The notes under the pieces were generated by a model, which worked only from the letters and a program-made list of their open reading frames with translations, did no database searches and was not told the DNA's origin. DNA of 64,000 nucleotides from Paenarthrobacter nitroguajacolicus (GTDB lineage Bacteria; Actinomycetota; Actinomycetes; Actinomycetales; Micrococcaceae). Within the stretch, counting starts at the first letter, position 1. Each line of letters opens with the position of its first letter. A program made the position numbers and the translations under genes. Location: the NCBI RefSeq assembly GCF_029952445.1, contig NZ_JAQPPK010000026.1:1-64000 (forward strand). The letters run 5' to 3'. Positions 60,918-64,000 of this stretch are shown here, piece after piece.

Positions 60918-61094
60918 CCGTGTATGGATCATCCTTCGGACCAGCGGCCCGCGGGGTCTCCCGGGGCAACGGGTTCCACACACAAGAAACTAGTTTGCCA
61001 TGACCTTTGCGTGCTTCGCGACTTGACCACCCCGCAAACGGTCCGCGACGCACCATCGCCCGGTGCCTTCACCCTCTCCAATGGCCATCTGGGG

Positions 61095-61100
61095 CATGAT
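61095..61100 (+). promoter_or_regulatory. -10 box (CATGAT) of a predicted leaderless transcript
   Basis: CATGAT ends 7 nt before the GTG at 61107. The match to consensus is moderate. Confidence 0.35.
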
Positions 61101-61106
61101 GGTCAG

Positions 61107-61793
61107 GTGAGCAAGCGCACTGAACTTTCCCGGCCCGTGGGCACTTCCGCCCCCTTGGACCACGCTTCCAACGGCCAGCCGGCACGGGTCAGGATGACTG
61201 GCCTGCAGCGTAAGTCACAGTTGATTGGCATCGGCCGGGCACTCTTCGCAGCCCGCGGGCTTGATGGCACCACGATCGAGGAAATCGCCGCTTCTGCCGG
61301 TGTTTCCAAGCCGGTGATCTACGAGCACTTCGGCTCCAAGGAAGGCCTGTACCGGCAGGTCGTGGAGACCGAATTCCGGATCCTCCTGGACTCGATCACT
61401 GAGGCCCTCAGTACCGAAGCCAAGCCGCGGGTGTTGGTGGAGCGTGCCGCTCTGGCACTCCTGGGCTACATCGAGGACCGCACGGACGGCTTCCGGATCC
61501 TGATGCGCGACGCCCCACCCTCGCAGCCCGAAGGTGCCTTCTCCACGCTGCTCTCCCACGTCACCGCCCGGGTGGAGCACCTGCTCTCCGACGAGTTCGC
61601 CCGGCGCGGCTTCAGTGCTGCGGACGGAGCCATGTACGCCCAGATGCTGGTGGGCATGGTGGCGATGACCGGTCAATGGTGGCTGGACAGCCGTTCCCCG
61701 GACAAGCGGGCTGTTGCGGCGCATCTGGTGAACCTCGCCTGGAACGGGCTGACGGGGCTGCAGAAAGAGCCCGGGCTGCGCTCCGAAGACTAG
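61107..61793 (+). CDS. TetR-family transcriptional regulator
   Basis: About 228 residues with an N-terminal TetR helix-turn-helix (RALFAARGLDGTTIEEIAASAGVSKPVIYEHFGSKEGLY in pieces, residues about 50-88) after a 30-residue extension, and a C-terminal ligand-binding/dimer domain. GTG 61107 is preferred; ATG near 61193 would trim the extension. Its ligand and targets are unknown; no adjacent transporter is seen. A 32-bp repeat array begins at its stop codon. Confidence 0.85.
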   Translation: MSKRTELSRPVGTSAPLDHASNGQPARVRMTGLQRKSQLIGIGRALFAARGLDGTTIEEIAASAGVSKPVIYEHFGSKEGLYRQVVETEFRILLDSITEALSTEAKPRVLVERAALALLGYIEDRTDGFRILMRDAPPSQPEGAFSTLLSHVTARVEHLLSDEFARRGFSAADGAMYAQMLVGMVAMTGQWWLDSRSPDKRAVAAHLVNLAWNGLTGLQKEPGLRSED

Positions 61794-61873
61794 CACCCTC
61801 TCTCACCAACCCACCCCTTCCCCAGCACCCTCTCTCACCAAACCACCCCTTCCCCAGCACCCTCTCTCACCAA
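61792..61873. repeat. 32-bp tandem repeat array A (2.6 copies)
   Basis: Contiguous units at 61792-61823, 61824-61855 and a partial at 61856-61873, each starting AGCACCCTCTCTCACCAA. There are no spacers. The array begins within the TetR stop codon. Read on the minus strand it resembles the unit of array B at 62335. Confidence 0.85.
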
Positions 61874-61910
61874 GGGCACGTCAGCCAGTGCCGTGGGCAT
61901 GATTCGCCGC

Positions 61911-61916
61911 TAGGAT
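61911..61916 (+). promoter_or_regulatory. -10 box (TAGGAT) of a predicted leaderless transcript
   Basis: TAGGAT ends 8 nt before the ATG at 61924 with no Shine-Dalgarno sequence in between other than GGGGG. Confidence 0.5.
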
Positions 61917-61923
61917 CGGGGGC

Positions 61924-62325
61924 ATGGCAGGACTCCAGATTTACGCCCTCTTCCCCGGAACAGCCCGTGCGGCTCTCTCCTTCTACGTCAACGTTTTCGG
62001 TGGAGAACTCTCCCTCCACACCTATAAAGACTTCGGACGCACCGATGGTCCCGCGGACGCCATTGCCCACGGGGTCCTCATCGGACCGGTTGCCTTGGCT
62101 GGCGCGGATGCCGCAGATGAAGAGACGAGTTTGCGCACTGAAGGCCTCATGCTCTCGCTTTTGGGTGCAGCAGAGCCAGCGGTGCTGCACTCGTGGTTCG
62201 ACAAACTCGCCCAAGACGGCAGGGTCGTCGACCCGCTGACTCACAAACCATGGGGAGCGAGCGATGGTCAGGTCATCGACCGCCACGGCCTCCACTGGCT
62301 TGTGGGATACGAGCCACAGCCGTAA
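61924..62325 (+). CDS. VOC-family (PhnB-like) protein
   Basis: 133 residues of the vicinal-oxygen-chelate fold: IYALFPGTARAALSFYVNVFGGEL at the N-terminus and the PhnB-type ending PWGASDGQVIDRHGLHWLVG. Metal-ligand residues are poorly conserved compared with glyoxalase I, as in other PhnB-like proteins. Function unknown; some are antibiotic-binding or demethylase-like. The gene is flanked by related 32-bp repeat arrays in opposite orientation. Confidence 0.82.
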   Translation: MAGLQIYALFPGTARAALSFYVNVFGGELSLHTYKDFGRTDGPADAIAHGVLIGPVALAGADAADEETSLRTEGLMLSLLGAAEPAVLHSWFDKLAQDGRVVDPLTHKPWGASDGQVIDRHGLHWLVGYEPQP

Positions 62326-62334
62326 TCAAGTACT

Positions 62335-62494
62335 GCGAGAGGGTCCGCGGGAAAGGGCGACCAACTGCGAGAGGGTCCGCAGGAAAGGGCGATTAACCGC
62401 GAGAGGGTCAGCAGGAAAGGGCGACTAACCGCGAGAGGGTCAGCAGGAAAGGGCGATTAACCGCGAGAGGGTCAGCAGGAAAGGGCGCCCAACT
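62335..62494. repeat. 32-bp tandem repeat array B (5 copies)
   Basis: Five contiguous units starting at 62335, 62367, 62399, 62431 and 62463, of the form GCGAGAGGGT + CAGCAGGAAA + GGGCGATTAACC, differing at a few positions; a degenerate sixth may follow. No unique spacers separate the units. It lies 9 nt after the VOC stop and 23 bp before the ABC-F stop (convergent). Confidence 0.9.
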
Positions 62495-62517
62495 GATAGA
62501 GCGTGCGGACGAAGCGA

Positions 62518-64000
62518 CTACTCGCCCAGGATCTCGGCGGCCTCCAGCCACTCGAGTTCGAGCCCCTCTTTCTCGTCCAGCAGCTCACGTAGTTTGCCGT
62601 TGAGCTCCCCCAGCGCGTCGAAGTCGCCGGATTCGGACTTCGCTGCCATCTGCGCGTGGAGTTTCTCCTCCTGCTGCGCGATCTTGCCGAGTTGGCGGTC
62701 GATCCTGTTGAGGTCCTTCCGGGCTTCACGCTTTTCGGCTTCGCTGGCGCCGGACGGAGCAGCAGCGGACGAAGAAGATCCGCTGGCCGACGTCGGCGCA
62801 CCGGATCCCCCACCCACAGCACCCGAGGCCAGTGCAGCCTCGCGCAGTTCGAGATACTGATCCACGCCGCCGGGCAGCCCACGGAGTTTACCGTCGCCCA
62901 GCAACGCCATCTGGTTATCCGTGACGCGTTCGAGCAGGTACCGGTCGTGGCTGACCACAACCAAAGTGCCGGGCCACCCGTCCAGGACGTCTTCGACGGC
63001 GGCCAAGGTGTCGGTGTCGAGGTCGTTGGTGGGCTCATCGAGCATGAGGACGTTGGGCTCCCCCACCAGCAGGCGCAGGAGTTGCAGCCGCCGCCGCTCG
63101 CCACCGGACAGGTCGGAAACGGGTGTCCACTGCTTTTCCTTGGTGAACCCCAGCTGTTCAACGAGCTGTCCGGCTGTGAATTCCTTGCCGCCAACGCTGA
63201 AGGACCGCTTTTCGCGTTCGATGACTTCGATCACGCGCAGGTCGGAGACGTCGTCGAGCTCCTTGACGTCCTGGGTGAGCACGGCGGTGACCACGGTCTT
63301 GCCCCGTTTGACCTTGCCGGCGCTCGGCTGTATTTCGCCGTTGAGGAGTTTGAGCAGCGTGGACTTGCCTGCGCCGTTGACGCCCACGAGCCCCAGGCGT
63401 TCGCCGGGGGCAAGCCGCAAGGTGATGTTGTCAAAGAGCTTTTGCCCGGCCGCGCCGCCCTCAAAATCGAGCGAGACGTTCTCGAGGTCCAGGACGTCCT
63501 TGCCCAGTCTGGCGGTTGCCATCTTGCTAAGGGCCACCGAATCCCGGGGATCGGGCACGTCCGCTATGAGGTCGTTGGCGGCTTCAATGCGGAACTTGGG
63601 CTTGGCCGTCCGGGCAGGTGCGCCGCGCCGCAGCCAGGCAAGTTCCTTCTTGACGAGCTGCTGGCGCTTGCTTTCGACGACGGCGGCCATCCGGTCGCGC
63701 TCGGCGCGCGCCAAAACGTAGGCGGCGTAACCGCCGTCGAACATGTCCACCATGGCGTCGTGGACTTCCCAGGTGTAGTTGCAGACTTCATCCAGGAACC
63801 AACGGTCGTGGGTGACAACCAGGAACGCGCCCTGGTTGGCGCGCCAGCGTGTCTTCAGGTGCCGGGCCAGCCAGGCGACGCCTTCGACGTCGAGGTGGTT
63901 GGTGGGTTCGTCCAGCATGATGACGTCGTGGTCCTCAATGAGGAGCTTCGCCAAGGCGACGCGGCGTTTCTGGCCACCGGAAAGTGCGTGTACGTTGGCG
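62518..64000 (-). CDS. ABC-F family ATPase (Uup-like), 5' part beyond the window
   Basis: At least 493 residues; the frame runs open to the right edge, and the start lies outside. At the edge ALSGGQKRRVALAKLL is the first ABC signature and VIMLDEPTNHLD the first Walker B. The second domain has Walker A GVNGAGKSTLL, signature LSGGERRRLQL and Walker B LDEPTNDLD. A 60-residue coiled-coil tail (EAEKREARKDLNRIDRQLGK... ELEWLEAAEILGE) is typical of Uup rather than EttA. ABC-F proteins act on the ribosome or, for Uup, in DNA/ribosome maintenance; they are not transporters. The linker includes Ser/Ala/Gly-rich sequence. Confidence 0.9.
   Translation of the reverse strand, partial: ANVHALSGGQKRRVALAKLLIEDHDVIMLDEPTNHLDVEGVAWLARHLKTRWRANQGAFLVVTHDRWFLDEVCNYTWEVHDAMVDMFDGGYAAYVLARAERDRMAAVVESKRQQLVKKELAWLRRGAPARTAKPKFRIEAANDLIADVPDPRDSVALSKMATARLGKDVLDLENVSLDFEGGAAGQKLFDNITLRLAPGERLGLVGVNGAGKSTLLKLLNGEIQPSAGKVKRGKTVVTAVLTQDVKELDDVSDLRVIEVIEREKRSFSVGGKEFTAGQLVEQLGFTKEKQWTPVSDLSGGERRRLQLLRLLVGEPNVLMLDEPTNDLDTDTLAAVEDVLDGWPGTLVVVSHDRYLLERVTDNQMALLGDGKLRGLPGGVDQYLELREAALASGAVGGGSGAPTSASGSSSSAAAPSGASEAEKREARKDLNRIDRQLGKIAQQEEKLHAQMAAKSESGDFDALGELNGKLRELLDEKEGLELEWLEAAEILGE

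Noticed and set aside
60894..61106. N-terminal extension of the TetR gene back to 60894
   Set aside because: It would run through the tRNA-Gln region and has no coding character; GTG 61107 with a -10 box fits better.
61792..62494. 32-bp repeats considered as CRISPR
   Set aside because: Units are contiguous with no unique spacers, and no cas genes are present.
62518..64000. ABC transporter ATPase subunit
   Set aside because: Two ABC domains in one chain with no membrane part and a coiled-coil tail indicate ABC-F, not a transporter.

Overview
The window reads as chromosome of a high-GC actinobacterium of the Arthrobacter/Paenarthrobacter type. The evidence is uniformly GC-rich codon use, an LpdA-type quinone reductase next to a purine nucleoside phosphorylase and a PmmB-like mutase (an order I recall from mycobacteria as deoD-pmmB with lpdA nearby), a HemD-winged-helix (NnaR-type) nitrogen regulator, SufU/SufS, an actinobacterial thiol-linked ArsC, L25/Ctc-Pth, and several genes whose -10 box lies only 7-8 nt before the start codon (predicted leaderless mRNAs). 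The assignment is inference from gene content; no rRNA is present.

Layout. 1-3.7 kb: assimilatory nitrate reductase (5' end outside the window) and its flavoprotein partner. 3.8-12.6 kb: MBL hydrolase, LpdA-like quinone reductase, purine nucleoside phosphorylase, then a secreted levansucrase plus levanase lipoprotein, then a phosphohexomutase. The fructan pair sits between two copies of a long hairpin element. 12.7-18.2 kb: nitrite reductase (nirD diverging from nirB), siroheme methyltransferase and the NnaR-like regulator; the nirB promoter carries six 11-bp-phased GlnR-like half-sites. 18.2-24.2 kb: umuC and umuD on the minus strand, each with a nearly identical SOS box, separated by an arsR-aquaglyceroporin-arsC operon and a divergent sugar transporter/LacI pair. 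24.4-26.4 kb: small enzymes. 26.5-35.5 kb: a seven-gene operon in which every junction is a 4-nt start/stop overlap (GMC oxidase with an extra domain, membrane-linked metallophosphoesterase, alpha/beta hydrolase, acetoacetate-decarboxylase-like protein, two small membrane proteins, patatin). This is the best candidate for an undescribed pathway. 35.6-36.6 kb: a truncated NirB-like flavoprotein under a near copy of the nirB promoter. 36.7-46.0 kb: deoC, a DUF457 protein, mfd, an epimerase/DUF2867 protein, DUF2505, a small membrane protein and nhaA. 46.1-56.5 kb: sufS-sufU and three tandem large STAND ATPase regulators, one of which lacks the LuxR DNA-binding domain. 56.6-64 kb: pth, rplY, prs, glmU, tRNA-Gln, a TetR regulator, a VOC protein flanked by 32-bp repeat arrays, and an Uup-like ABC-F ATPase cut by the right edge.

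How the parts work together. Nitrate reductase, its flavoprotein, NirBD, siroheme synthesis and the regulator form one nitrate-to-ammonium assimilation module. PNP, the phosphosugar mutase and DeoC fit nucleoside salvage. Levansucrase builds levan outside the cell and levanase can remobilise it. UmuD and UmuC form the SOS mutagenic repair branch, and Mfd is the transcription-coupled repair factor.
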